DNA of 13,883 nucleotides from CAYMTN01 sp964393335 (GTDB taxonomy: Bacteria > Chloroflexota > Anaerolineae > Aggregatilineales > Aggregatilineaceae), in contig CAYMTN010000148.1 in assembly GCA_964393335.1 (NCBI GenBank), forward strand, positions 1 to 13,883. Direction: 5' to 3'. The number at the start of each line of letters is the position of its first letter. Within the stretch, counting starts at the first letter, position 1. Under the pieces are notes generated by a model. That model made no database searches, was not told the origin of the DNA, and saw nothing but the letters and a program-made list of their open reading frames with translations. Of this stretch, positions 1 through 6,783 are shown piece after piece. The position numbers and the translations under genes were made by a program.

Positions 1-600
1 CAGTCATCCCCGCGCCAGGACACGGCAGGCAAACCATTCACGGTCGTCACCATTGGACGGTTGATTCCGCTCAAGCAGCCGCTGCTGGTGTTGAACGCCT
101 TTCATCAAAGCGGCGTACAGACCAACGGCCAGTTGGTCTACATTGGCGACGGGCCGATGCGGGATCAGATCGTTGCCGAAAGTAAGCGGTTAGGCATCGC
201 GGACCGCGTTACCATCACAGGCGTCATCGAGCGCGATCGGGTCTACCAATACCTGCGCGATGCCGACCTCCTGGTTTCGGCGTCCACCATTGAGGGACTC
301 CCGGTTTCCGTGCTGGAAGCAATGGCCAGCCGCTGCCCGGTGATTCTGTCCGATATACCGTCCCACCGCGAAATAGCCGCCGACACAGATTTTATTCCGC
401 TGGTTGCCGGCGACGACACCGGCGGGTTTGCGCAGCATATGCGTGAGATGCAGCAGGCGTCCGGCGAAATGCGCCGCGCGACCGGCACGCGCTGCCGCGA
501 GCTGGTCGAACGCCGGTTCAGCCTGGCGGCAATGCGCGATCACTACGAAGCCATTTACAGACAGCTTATCCTGGCTAACCAGGGACATTCGACCCCGTGA
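1..600 (+). CDS. Glycosyltransferase family 4, C-terminal part (5' end outside window)
   Basis: This is the donor-binding C-terminal half of a GT-B retaining glycosyltransferase, which transfers a sugar from a nucleotide sugar to a growing glycan at the cytoplasmic membrane face. The frame is open from base 1, so the gene begins upstream; the TTG at 61 lies inside the usual 'GRLIPLKQP' strand and is not a start. Counting residues from base 1, the segment has the GR-x-x-P-x-K motif near residues 19-25, a 'YIGDGPMR' strand near 47-54, and the GT4 E-x7-E signature (E98 and E106, in 'EGLPVSVLE') followed by the usual 'P-V-I-L-S-D-I-P' strand. It ends with TGA at 598-600, overlapping the GTG of the next gene by 4 nt, which points to translational coupling. 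The acceptor and donor cannot be told from this half. Confidence 0.9.
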   Translation, partial: QSSPRQDTAGKPFTVVTIGRLIPLKQPLLVLNAFHQSGVQTNGQLVYIGDGPMRDQIVAESKRLGIADRVTITGVIERDRVYQYLRDADLLVSASTIEGLPVSVLEAMASRCPVILSDIPSHREIAADTDFIPLVAGDDTGGFAQHMREMQQASGEMRRATGTRCRELVERRFSLAAMRDHYEAIYRQLILANQGHSTP

Positions 601-1568
601 TAACCCACCCCGTCATCATTTTGGGCGCTCCGCGTTCCGGCACGACGATTCTGCAACGCTGCCTGGCGTTGCATCCCGATTTGTGGCACCTCTCAAGCGA
701 ATCACATGGCCTGTTCGAAGGCCCCTTCCATCCCATCAGAAGCGGGTTTGACTCCAATCGCGTCACGGCTGATCAGGTTTCGGATCAGGTAGCCAGCCGG
801 TTGCGCCAGCAGTTTTATGCTGGCGCGATCAACTTGAACGGCGTGTTAAACGACCCAAGCTGGTTATTCACCGGCAATCATGTTGCCGTACGAGCCTACA
901 AAAAACTCCTCGTCAACGCGCTAGGAGCGCTGTCGCGCATCCGCAAGCCCGCCGAGATACGCCTGCTGGAAAAAACCCCTAAGAACAGCCTGCGAGTGCC
1001 GTTGATGGAGCTGCTGTTCCCGGATGCGCGTTATATCTGGATCAAACGGCAGGCACCCACCAACATTGACTCGCTCATTGCCGGGTGGCGTGCTGTTGAC
1101 CGGTTTGGCCCTTTCACCCGCGAGCGTTTTGCACGCGCAGGGTATCCTATTCTCTCCCAACTCGCGCTGCAGGATTACGCAGGTACGTCGTGGAAATTCG
1201 CCCTGGTCCCGGAGTGGAAAAGACTGAAAGGCAAAACGCTTGCAGATGTGGCGACCTGGCAGTATTTCCAATGCAACCACACCATTCAGCAGGATACGGC
1301 ACCTATGACGGCTGACCGGCTTCTGGCGGTCAAATACGAGGATTTTGTGACGAATCCGCTCCAGTCCGTACATGACATTCTGACCTGGGCGGACCTGCCA
1401 CCCAGCCCGGTCGTGGACCGCTTCGCTGATACGCTCCCCCGCGTGAACTATACACCGGCTCTCCCCCACCAAAACGCCCATACGCTGCGCTACGAAGAGA
1501 TGGTGCGTACCGCGATTGAGAATTTGCCCGAATTGGATGCGCTTCAACGACAGATGGGCTACGAATAA
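597..1568 (+). CDS. PAPS-dependent sulfotransferase family protein (first of two)
   Basis: The 323-residue protein looks like a sulfotransferase that moves a sulfuryl group from PAPS to a hydroxyl or amine of an acceptor, here probably a sugar. The 5'-phosphosulfate-binding loop 'GAPRSGTT' is at residues 10-17 right after the first beta strand. An 'EKTPKN' segment is at 125-130, as in many bacterial Sulfotransfer_3-type enzymes. The 3'-phosphate-binding R-x7-S pattern is seen as R151 and S159 in the strand-helix 'YIWIKRQAPTNIDSL'. 'VKYEDF' near residue 247 is another usual family segment. The GTG start at 597 is chosen because it places the PAPS loop at the normal distance from the N-terminus and overlaps the upstream stop (GTGA). 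No signal peptide is visible, so it should act in the cytoplasm. The substrate is unknown; glycan sulfation is inferred from the neighbours. Confidence 0.85.
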   Translation: MITHPVIILGAPRSGTTILQRCLALHPDLWHLSSESHGLFEGPFHPIRSGFDSNRVTADQVSDQVASRLRQQFYAGAINLNGVLNDPSWLFTGNHVAVRAYKKLLVNALGALSRIRKPAEIRLLEKTPKNSLRVPLMELLFPDARYIWIKRQAPTNIDSLIAGWRAVDRFGPFTRERFARAGYPILSQLALQDYAGTSWKFALVPEWKRLKGKTLADVATWQYFQCNHTIQQDTAPMTADRLLAVKYEDFVTNPLQSVHDILTWADLPPSPVVDRFADTLPRVNYTPALPHQNAHTLRYEEMVRTAIENLPELDALQRQMGYE

Positions 1569-1597
1569 GTGGCGGCCCGGCGGAGAATGATCGTTTC

Positions 1598-2503
1598 GTG
1601 ACAAAAATACTCTACATCGCAGGCTACGGGCGCAGCGGCTCGACCATACTGAGCATCATCCTGGGGAATCATCCTGACGTGGTGAGCGTGGGAGAAGTCG
1701 CCTTCTTGCCCGATGATTACCGCGACCAACCCTGTTCGTGTGGCGCACCATACGCCGAGTGCCCCTTCTGGAAAGATTTGTTTGACGACCAGAGCTTTAC
1801 CGCTCCGGGAATCTCCGAGCTGCTAGTGGAAATCGAAAAACGGGGGGCGGTAGTGCGCCTGTTGGCGGGTCGAGTCAGCCCGGAAAAACGCGAGCAGTAC
1901 CGCGCCTACCAGCACGGTCTCATGGATACCATCCAGTCATCCAGCCAGGCGTCAATCGTGGTCGATTCATCAAAATCGGCGCGTAACACATTGGGACGGT
2001 TCTGGGCGCTAAAAAAACTCGCAGGGCAAGATGTATACGTTATCCACTTGATACGAAACGGTTGGGCGACACTCGATTCACTGCTGATAACAGGCAGCAA
2101 CTGGCAGATCGAAAACCGGAAAGACCACATACAGCCCACCGCCCTGCGGACGGCCATTGGCTGGACGATCACAAATATGAGCACCTCAATGTTGGGCAAG
2201 CTGCTTGGCAGGGGCCGCTATCTGGCTCTGCGGTACGAAGATTTCGAAAACAACCCCTCGGCAGTCCTGCATCAGATCGGGGAATTCTGTGGTTTTTCGG
2301 CTGACACGTTGGTTCGTAAAATCGAGAACGGCGACACATTCCAGGTCGGTCACATGGTAGGCGGAAATCGAGTCCGGATGGAGCAAGCGGTGCGGTTCAA
2401 GCCGCTCAACAAAAAACCCGATCTGAATCGATTCTCGGCGAAACAGAAAATGGTTTTTCGCCTGGTGGCGGGATGGCTCAACCGCCTTTACGGCTACAAA
2501 TGA
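1598..2503 (+). CDS. Sulfotransferase family protein with Cys-rich insert (second of two)
   Basis: The 301-residue protein is a second PAPS-dependent sulfotransferase, clearly different in sequence from the preceding one. The PAPS loop 'GYGRSGST' is at residues 9-16. A short Cys-rich insert follows (C46, C48 and C55, in 'PCSCGAPYAECPFW'); I recognise it from bacterial sulfotransferases of this type. 'VVDSSKSARNT' is at 121-131, and the 3'-phosphate-binding R153/S161 pair is in 'LIRNGWATLDS'. 'LRYEDF' occurs near residue 211. The GTG at 1598 is the only in-frame start that precedes the first beta strand; a GGAG at 1582-1585 is a somewhat distant ribosome-binding site. The gap to the previous gene is 29 nt and to the next 27 nt, so it belongs to the same operon. 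It probably sulfates a different position or sugar than its neighbour; that is inference. Confidence 0.85.
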   Translation: MTKILYIAGYGRSGSTILSIILGNHPDVVSVGEVAFLPDDYRDQPCSCGAPYAECPFWKDLFDDQSFTAPGISELLVEIEKRGAVVRLLAGRVSPEKREQYRAYQHGLMDTIQSSSQASIVVDSSKSARNTLGRFWALKKLAGQDVYVIHLIRNGWATLDSLLITGSNWQIENRKDHIQPTALRTAIGWTITNMSTSMLGKLLGRGRYLALRYEDFENNPSAVLHQIGEFCGFSADTLVRKIENGDTFQVGHMVGGNRVRMEQAVRFKPLNKKPDLNRFSAKQKMVFRLVAGWLNRLYGYK

Positions 2504-2530
2504 CCGAATCTCATCCGGCCAATCCTTAAA

Positions 2531-3703
2531 ATGACTTCTAGACACAGCGAAAACATGAAAAATCCTCGAATCCTATATGTCGAAAACCTGGATCGGTACG
2601 TCTTGACGCATCGCCTGGCCGTAGCGCGTTACGTCCAACATGCCGGCTTTGAGGTGATGGCTGCCGCCGGGGAAACCAACCGGGCGCTCGAAATCAACCA
2701 GGCCGGTATTCCGTTTGCGGGGATTCCGCTGATACGCGAGGGAACCAATCCCATCAGAGAGCTGTATCTCGTAGCCCGCTTGTTCAGGCTGTATAACCGG
2801 GTCAGGCCGGATATTATCCATCACTTTAACATCAAACCGGTCACCTACGGCACTTTTGCCGCCAGGTTATTGAACATCCCGGTCGTCAACACGATCACGG
2901 GCCTGGGGCAATCATTTGATCCCGAACGGAGAGACCGGGTACGGTACCACGTCGCAAAACTGCTCTACCGGCAGGCGCTGGCCTATCGCCGCAGCCTGGT
3001 GACATTTCAGAACTCGGATGATTATCAGGACTTCATAACCCTGGGATTGGTGCCTCAACAAAAAGCATCGATCGTATTTGGCTCTGGCGTGGACTGCGAT
3101 CAGTTCACCTCGCTGCAGGAGCCGGAATCCCCCCCGATTGTGGCCTATGCAGCCCGATTGTTATGGGAAAAAGGGATCGGGGATTTTGTCACGCTGGCGC
3201 GACAACTGGGCGATCAGGCGGCTCGTTTTGTTGTCGTCGGAGAACCCGACCCCGATAACCGCCATTCAGTTCCTGTTTCACAGATCGAGTCCTGGGTTCA
3301 ACAAGGGATAATCGAATGGTGGGGATACCAGGACCAGATGCCCTCCGTTCTTTCACGCGCCAGCATCGTCGTGCTGCCCAGCCTCTACCGCGAAGGGGTG
3401 CCGAAGATTCTCATTGAGGCGGCGGCAACCCGGTGTGCTATCGTGACGTACGATATGCCAGGGTGTCGAGAGATCGTAAAGGATGGGTTGAACGGGATAT
3501 TGGTCCAGCCGGGTGATCAGGAACAACTGGCAGCCGCCGTGACATTACTGCTCAACCAGCCAGAACTGCGTCAGAGGTATGGTCAGGCGGGACGCGAACA
3601 CGTCCTCCGTCACTTTTCACAAAAAATAGTGGCGGACAGTTTTATTGAGTTATATCAGCGGTTATTGCCCGGCGGCCTTGATGGCGGGATGAGAGCAGGC
3701 TAG
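2531..3703 (+). CDS. CapM/PglA-like glycosyltransferase family 4
   Basis: This full-length GT4 glycosyltransferase has 390 residues, normal for the family. The N-terminal acceptor domain has the CapM/PglA-like pattern: 'RILYVENLDRYVLTHRLAVA' near 13-32, a 'GTNPIREL' loop near 71-78, 'RPDIIHHFNIKP' near 92-103 and 'NTITGLGQSF' near 120-129. The C-terminal donor domain has 'GSGVD' at 184-188, 'ARLLWEKG' at 208-215, and the E-x7-E pair E288/E296 ('EGVPKILIE') followed by 'MPGCRE'. In this subgroup the acceptor is usually an undecaprenyl-diphosphate-linked sugar on the inner membrane face, which fits the initiating transferase two genes downstream. Two starts are possible, ATG 2531 and ATG 2555; neither has a strong Shine-Dalgarno, and 2555 ('MKNPRILYV') would give the more typical N-terminus. 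The stop overlaps the next GTG by one base. Confidence 0.9.
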   Translation: MTSRHSENMKNPRILYVENLDRYVLTHRLAVARYVQHAGFEVMAAAGETNRALEINQAGIPFAGIPLIREGTNPIRELYLVARLFRLYNRVRPDIIHHFNIKPVTYGTFAARLLNIPVVNTITGLGQSFDPERRDRVRYHVAKLLYRQALAYRRSLVTFQNSDDYQDFITLGLVPQQKASIVFGSGVDCDQFTSLQEPESPPIVAYAARLLWEKGIGDFVTLARQLGDQAARFVVVGEPDPDNRHSVPVSQIESWVQQGIIEWWGYQDQMPSVLSRASIVVLPSLYREGVPKILIEAAATRCAIVTYDMPGCREIVKDGLNGILVQPGDQEQLAAAVTLLLNQPELRQRYGQAGREHVLRHFSQKIVADSFIELYQRLLPGGLDGGMRAG

Positions 3704-4665
3704 TGCAAAGTACGCCTTTTGTTTTGATCACCGGCGCAAGCGGTTTTGTGGGAAGTCACCTGACGGATGTGCTGCGAACGCACAATTACCCGCTGCGGCT
3801 CACCGTGCCTCCCAGTGAGGCAGCGTCCCTGACGGGTGATGTCGTACCCGTGTGTGCGTCCGGTAACGAAACAGATTGGCGTCCCACTTTGGCTGGCATC
3901 GACGTGATCGTTCATCTGGCCGCACGCGTTCACGTCCTCAAAGAGACTACGACGCATCCACTGGATGCCTTCCGGGCCATCAACACCGATAGCACCAGGC
4001 AATTGGCGCTGCAGGCAGTTGAACAGGGAGTAAGACGTTTAGTCTTTATCAGCACCATCGGCGTCAACGGGAATTCCACACCGGCTGACCAACCATTCTC
4101 GGAACTGTCACCGGTTGCTCCCCATAATCCCTATGCACAATCCAAATGGGAAGCCGAACAGATACTGAGCCAGATCGCGCGAGAAACCGGGCTTGAGGTC
4201 GTCATTGTCCGACCGCCGCTCGTCTATGGCCCACACGTTCCAGGCAACTTTTCGCGGCTGCTGAAGCTCACAAGCTACGGACTCCCTCTCCCGTTGGGAA
4301 ACATCAAAAACCGCCGGAGCTTTATCAGCCGAACCAATCTTGCCAGTTTCTTGCACACGTGTATAGAATGTCCACAGGCGGCTGGTGAAACGTTCCTGGT
4401 CAGCGACGGTCAGGACGTGTCCACCACCGACCTTATCCGAAAAATCGCCCACCACCTGGATCGCCCTGCCCGTCTCTTCCCCTTCCCCGAATCCGTGATC
4501 AAACTTGGCGGGCGCATACTTGGAAAAGAACACATGATAACCCAGATTTGGGATTCATTGGTCGTTGACCCCAGCAAAGCCAGGGACCTGCTGGACTGGA
4601 AACCGCCCATAACGATGGATGAAGAACTTGCTCAGACAGCAGACTGGTTCAAAAGAAACAGGTAG
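3703..4665 (+). CDS. NAD-dependent nucleotide-sugar epimerase / 4-reductase (extended SDR)
   Basis: The 320-residue extended short-chain dehydrogenase/reductase acts on a UDP- or dTDP-sugar. The NAD(P)-binding 'GASGFVG' is at residues 11-17. 'VIVHLAARVH' is at 68-77, 'FISTIGVNG' with the catalytic S/T at 115-123, and the Y-x3-K pair is Y144/K148 in 'YAQSKWEAE'. The GTG start at 3703 overlaps the previous stop (TAGTG) and leaves only ten residues before the glycine motif, as is normal. Its position just before a WecA/WbpL-like transferase resembles the WbpV-WbpL and WreQ-WreU pairs. There the SDR makes UDP-QuiNAc (or a related deoxy-aminosugar) by 4-reduction and the transferase loads it on the lipid. 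By that analogy this may be a 4-keto-reductase and not a simple Gal/GalNAc 4-epimerase; the sequence alone does not decide. Confidence 0.88.
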   Translation: MQSTPFVLITGASGFVGSHLTDVLRTHNYPLRLTVPPSEAASLTGDVVPVCASGNETDWRPTLAGIDVIVHLAARVHVLKETTTHPLDAFRAINTDSTRQLALQAVEQGVRRLVFISTIGVNGNSTPADQPFSELSPVAPHNPYAQSKWEAEQILSQIARETGLEVVIVRPPLVYGPHVPGNFSRLLKLTSYGLPLPLGNIKNRRSFISRTNLASFLHTCIECPQAAGETFLVSDGQDVSTTDLIRKIAHHLDRPARLFPFPESVIKLGGRILGKEHMITQIWDSLVVDPSKARDLLDWKPPITMDEELAQTADWFKRNR

Positions 4666-4671
4666 AGCACG

Positions 4672-5691
4672 ATGCTAACTGGCCTGATAATACTTGGAGC
4701 AGCGTTGGTTGGTACAACGATACTCACGGGCTGGACACGGCGCTACGCGATCCGCCACCGCCTGATTGATCGACCAAACGAACGAAGCTCTCATTCCATC
4801 CCCACGTCACGCGGCGGCGGGCTGGCGATTGTCATAACATTTCTCCTGGTGCTGCTGTATTTTGCCCTCACCGGCGAGCTGGAAACCCGCGCATTTTGGG
4901 CATTCACAGGAGGCGGCCTGCTGGTCGCAGCCATTGGTTATGCAGATGATCGCCACGATCTTCCGGCATTAGTCCGTCTTCCGGGTCATTTTGCAGCAGC
5001 AATATGGGCGACGGCATGGATCGATGGAATTCCCAGCCTGGACCTGGGTTTTGCCACGCTTCATTGGGGATGGCTTGGTTATGGCGTCAGCGTGCTCGGA
5101 ATCGTATGGCTGCTGAATCTGTACAATTTCATGGATGGAATCGACGGGCTTGCGGCATCGGAAGCGGTTTTCGTGGCCGGTATCGCCGGGCTATGGCTGA
5201 TTTCCGATGGGGCAGACGCTCTCGGTTGGTCAGCTTTAGCCCTGGCCGCTGCCTGCGTCGGTTTTTTGTTCTGGAACTGGCCCCAAGCAAAAATCTTCAT
5301 GGGCGATGTAGGCAGCGGTTTTTTGGGCTACGTATTGGGCGTATTGGCGATCATCAGCGCCAGACAGTCGGATGTTTCGCTCTGGGTCTGGTTATTGTTG
5401 CTCAGCGTCTTCATTGTCGATGCGACAATAACGCTGCTGCGGCGCTTGATGCAAGGCAAAAAAGTCTACGAGGCACACCGCAGCCACGCGTACCAGCATG
5501 TCACGACGATGCTGGACAGCCATTCAAAGGTTACGCTGGGTATCATCGGCATCGATGTCGTTTTCCTGACTCCGCTGGCGCTTCTTGCATGGCAAATACC
5601 GGAGTTGGCGGTACCCATTACGGCGGTTACAGTGCTGCCGTTAGCTGTCGTGGCGCTGCGGCTCAATGCCGGGCTTGAGATGGACCAATGA
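4672..5691 (+). CDS. WecA/WbpL-like polyprenyl-phosphate phosphosugar transferase (MraY family)
   Basis: This polytopic membrane protein of 339 residues should start a glycan by transferring a HexNAc-1-phosphate type group from a UDP-sugar to undecaprenyl phosphate. Family motifs are all present: 'RPNERSSHSIPTSRGGGLA' (34-52), the DD pair D92/D93 in 'YADDRHDLP', 'NFMDGIDGL' at 152-160, 'GDVGS' at 211-215 with the catalytic-site Asp212, and the C-terminal His motif 'HRSHAYQH' at 269-276, which is of the WbpL/WecA type. Many hydrophobic segments separate them. ATG 4672 follows the previous stop by 6 nt, with AGG/GAG upstream. It is the last gene of the first operon, 177 nt before a strong terminator. 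A second, unrelated initiating transferase occurs at 9479. Confidence 0.92.
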   Translation: MLTGLIILGAALVGTTILTGWTRRYAIRHRLIDRPNERSSHSIPTSRGGGLAIVITFLLVLLYFALTGELETRAFWAFTGGGLLVAAIGYADDRHDLPALVRLPGHFAAAIWATAWIDGIPSLDLGFATLHWGWLGYGVSVLGIVWLLNLYNFMDGIDGLAASEAVFVAGIAGLWLISDGADALGWSALALAAACVGFLFWNWPQAKIFMGDVGSGFLGYVLGVLAIISARQSDVSLWVWLLLLSVFIVDATITLLRRLMQGKKVYEAHRSHAYQHVTTMLDSHSKVTLGIIGIDVVFLTPLALLAWQIPELAVPITAVTVLPLAVVALRLNAGLEMDQ

Positions 5692-5868
5692 AGTAGAATG
5701 GTGGCCAAACCCGCTCGGAACCACGCACAGACTAACCCTGCGTCTTCGCCCTGGTAAACCGCGAACATCACACTGGAACACCGCTGAAGTTGAGCGAGTC
5801 CGGCGTTGGCCTCCACGAGATCGCCGCTCAAGATTCCAGCCGTCACTTGCACATCCCGTTACGAATCA
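5692..5868. other. Transcribed 3' spacer, no recognisable gene
   Basis: This stretch lies between the last gene of the first glycan operon and the terminator at 5869-5892. I see no coding sequence with a plausible start and ribosome-binding site and no known RNA fold. A long minus-strand frame runs through it but also runs antisense into the preceding membrane-protein gene, so I do not call it. GGTGGCCAA at about 5700 and TTGGCCTCC at about 5803 could pair weakly. Confidence 0.5.
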
Positions 5869-5892
5869 AAAACCCGCCGCCTGGCGGGTTTT
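5869..5892 (+). terminator. Intrinsic terminator closing the first glycan operon
   Basis: A ten-base stem AAAACCCGCC (5869-5878) pairs with GGCGGGTTTT (5883-5892) around a GCCT tetraloop, and the T-run extends to 5894. GC-rich core, short loop and T-tract are textbook for Rho-independent termination on the + strand. The A-run on the other side makes it potentially bidirectional. Confidence 0.9.
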
Positions 5893-5938
5893 TTGTGTGG
5901 ACCTGGAGGGCAGTCGAACGGGCGCACAGCGCACATAA

Positions 5939-5965
5939 TTGCAGTGGGCATCGTTGTGGTAGAAT
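5939..5965 (+). promoter_or_regulatory. Possible promoter (extended -10) of the DUF433-like fragment
   Basis: TGGTAGAAT at 5957-5965 matches an extended -10 (TG-n-TAGAAT). A TTGCAG at 5939-5944 lies 15 nt upstream of the -10 hexamer, which is short for a -35. Transcription would begin only a few bases before the ATG at 5976, so the message would be nearly leaderless. This is pattern matching only. Confidence 0.3.
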
Positions 5966-5975
5966 CAAGGTCAAG

Positions 5976-6164
5976 ATGACGAATTACGGTGGTGAGGTGG
6001 TATCGACGGTACTTCCTACTCAAGTTGAGATCATGTCGGTTACATCGGATGCCGATAGAGTTGCCCGCGCAGGCGGAATACGTGTGACGTTGGATACGGT
6101 TGTCCATGCGTTCAGTCAGGGCGCTACCGTCGAGTACGGACTGCTTCTGTGGTGCAGATTTTGA
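5976..6164 (+). pseudogene. Truncated DUF433-like protein (antitoxin-like fragment)
   Basis: The 62-codon frame begins at ATG 5976, five bases after AAGG (5967-5970). Residues about 20-52 resemble the first half of a DUF433 domain as found next to DUF5615/PIN-type genes. The pattern is a short acidic stretch, then 'RAGGIRVTLDTVVHAFSQGAT', where family members usually read G-G/R-T-R-V-(S/T)-L-D-x-V. After 'GATVE' the match stops: the expected 'EIxxxFPxLxxADVYxVIxYYL' helix region is missing, and none of the three forward frames downstream restores it. The frame ends with TGA at 6162-6164, about 20 nt before palindromic repeat A. I read this as a gene cut off at its 3' side, possibly by the rearrangement that brought in the repeats. 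No partner toxin is present. The DUF433 assignment is from memory of the family pattern. Confidence 0.5.
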
Positions 6165-6183
6165 GACGCGCGAACCCTACAAC

Positions 6184-6259
6184 CTATCCGTAAATTGCTG
6201 GGCGCAGGCGAACCTGCGGTTCGGCAGCAGCGCCCCTACCCAAACGAATTTGCGGATAG
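6184..6259 (+). repeat. Palindromic dispersed repeat, copy A (76 bp)
   Basis: The ends CTATCCGTAAATT (6184-6196) and AATTTGCGGATAG (6247-6259) are inverted repeats with 12 of 13 matches. Inside them GGGCGC and GCGCCC form a second pairing block around a central hairpin. A related 60-bp element in the opposite orientation is at 7233-7292; the shared stretch of copy A continues to 6262. The element could fold into a long hairpin as RNA or single-stranded DNA. It resembles REP/MITE-type elements, but I cannot name a known family. Confidence 0.75.
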
Positions 6260-6317
6260 ATATTTAACCAACCCGTTTGCTGCATGTCGTGTACGTGATG
6301 TCCTCGAACACCATACG

Positions 6318-6349
6318 AAGTCTGGCAGATAATGTGCCAGACTTTTTTT
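6318..6349 (+). terminator. Strong intrinsic terminator
   Basis: AAGTCTGGCA (6318-6327) pairs perfectly with TGCCAGACTT (6335-6344) around the loop GATAATG, and Ts continue to 6349. Any + strand transcript from the DUF433 fragment and repeat A would end here, insulating the AT-rich promoter downstream. Confidence 0.85.
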
Positions 6350-6490
6350 GTGCTTAAAGGCCCCGGACGTGATATCGCGGTCTCGCCTGATCGCATCCCA
6401 AAATCCGGCTACTCTGGCGCGAATCGTGCCCGGCCAATCATTGACGTCACCTCTTCGAATCAACCGGTTCATGCCAATGATTATTCCAGG

Positions 6491-6526
6491 GTGTCACCGC
6501 CCGATACTGCCTGTCGGGCGGCACAC
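6491..6526. promoter_or_regulatory. GC-rich hairpin without T-run
   Basis: CCGCCCGA (6497-6504) pairs perfectly with TCGGGCGG (6514-6521) around a nine-base loop. An outer GTGT (6491-6494) can pair with ACAC (6523-6526) across a small internal loop. There is no T-tract, so it is not a normal terminator. It sits just before the strong drop in GC that begins at about 6550. Otherwise I see no gene between the terminator at 6318-6349 and the promoter at 6649. Confidence 0.4.
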
Positions 6527-6611
6527 TGCACAAATGCCTCTCTGCGATTCCGTTAAAAACATATATGTCATAATAAAGCCAGCAAATAATGATTACAATT
6601 CACCCATTTTG

Positions 6612-6640
6612 TTTAAACCACATTTAACTCCAATTTAACC
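6612..6640. repeat. Three TTTAA boxes at exact 11-bp spacing
   Basis: TTTAA occurs at 6612, 6623 and 6634, each followed by ACC, CTCC or CC, so the three boxes lie on the same face of the helix. Further ATTTAACCA copies are at 6262-6270 and 6762-6770. The 13-mer ATTTAACCAAAAG is present both at 6633-6645 (just before the -35) and at 6762-6774 (over the ribosome-binding site). These look like binding sites for a regulator acting on the promoter at 6649. Confidence 0.5.
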
Positions 6641-6648
6641 AAAAGCAG

Positions 6649-6677
6649 TTGACAAATCAGAATGTTCATTGTAAGCT
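6649..6677 (+). promoter_or_regulatory. Promoter of the lone IS630-type HTH gene
   Basis: A perfect -35 TTGACA (6649-6654) is followed after an ideal 17-bp spacer by TAAGCT (6672-6677), a weak -10. The region is markedly AT-rich compared with the surrounding genes. The start codon lies about 100 nt downstream, leaving a long leader that contains two sets of direct repeats. Confidence 0.55.
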
Positions 6678-6680
6678 CAT

Positions 6681-6754
6681 TTAGTCATGAAGTGATTCAG
6701 TTAGTCATACCTATTAAACATAACTTTCTAAAGATCAAAACATAACTTTCTAAA
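6681..6754. repeat. Two sets of direct repeats in the leader (operator-like)
   Basis: TTAGTCAT occurs at 6681-6688 and 6701-6708 (period 20). The 17-mer AAACATAACTTTCTAAA occurs perfectly at 6716-6732 and 6738-6754 (period 22). Periods near two helical turns put both members of each pair on one DNA face, as expected for cooperative repressor or transposase binding. There are only two units each, so this is not a CRISPR array. Confidence 0.75.
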
Positions 6755-6783
6755 TTAAACGATTTAACCAAAAGGTGCCCGGC

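Noticed and set aside
921..1604. Long minus-strand ORF (227 codons)
   Set aside because: It lies antisense to the first sulfotransferase, which has all its family motifs; the antisense frame shows no recognisable domain or ribosome-binding site.
5004..5678. Long + strand ORF in another frame (224 codons)
   Set aside because: It is entirely inside the WecA-like gene; Arg/Gly/Cys-rich composition with no membrane pattern is typical of a shadow frame.
5700..5868. Possible 6S-like or other small RNA ending at the terminator
   Set aside because: The two halves do not pair into a rod and no conserved core is recognisable; a plain 3' untranslated region is the simpler reading.
6236..6472. Minus-strand ORF of 78 codons
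   Set aside because: It crosses the perfect terminator hairpin and part of repeat A, has no ribosome-binding site that I can see and no recognisable motif.
6681..6754. CRISPR-like short direct repeats
   Set aside because: There are only two units of each repeat, with spacers of 5-12 bp and no cas genes; the arrangement fits operator sites.
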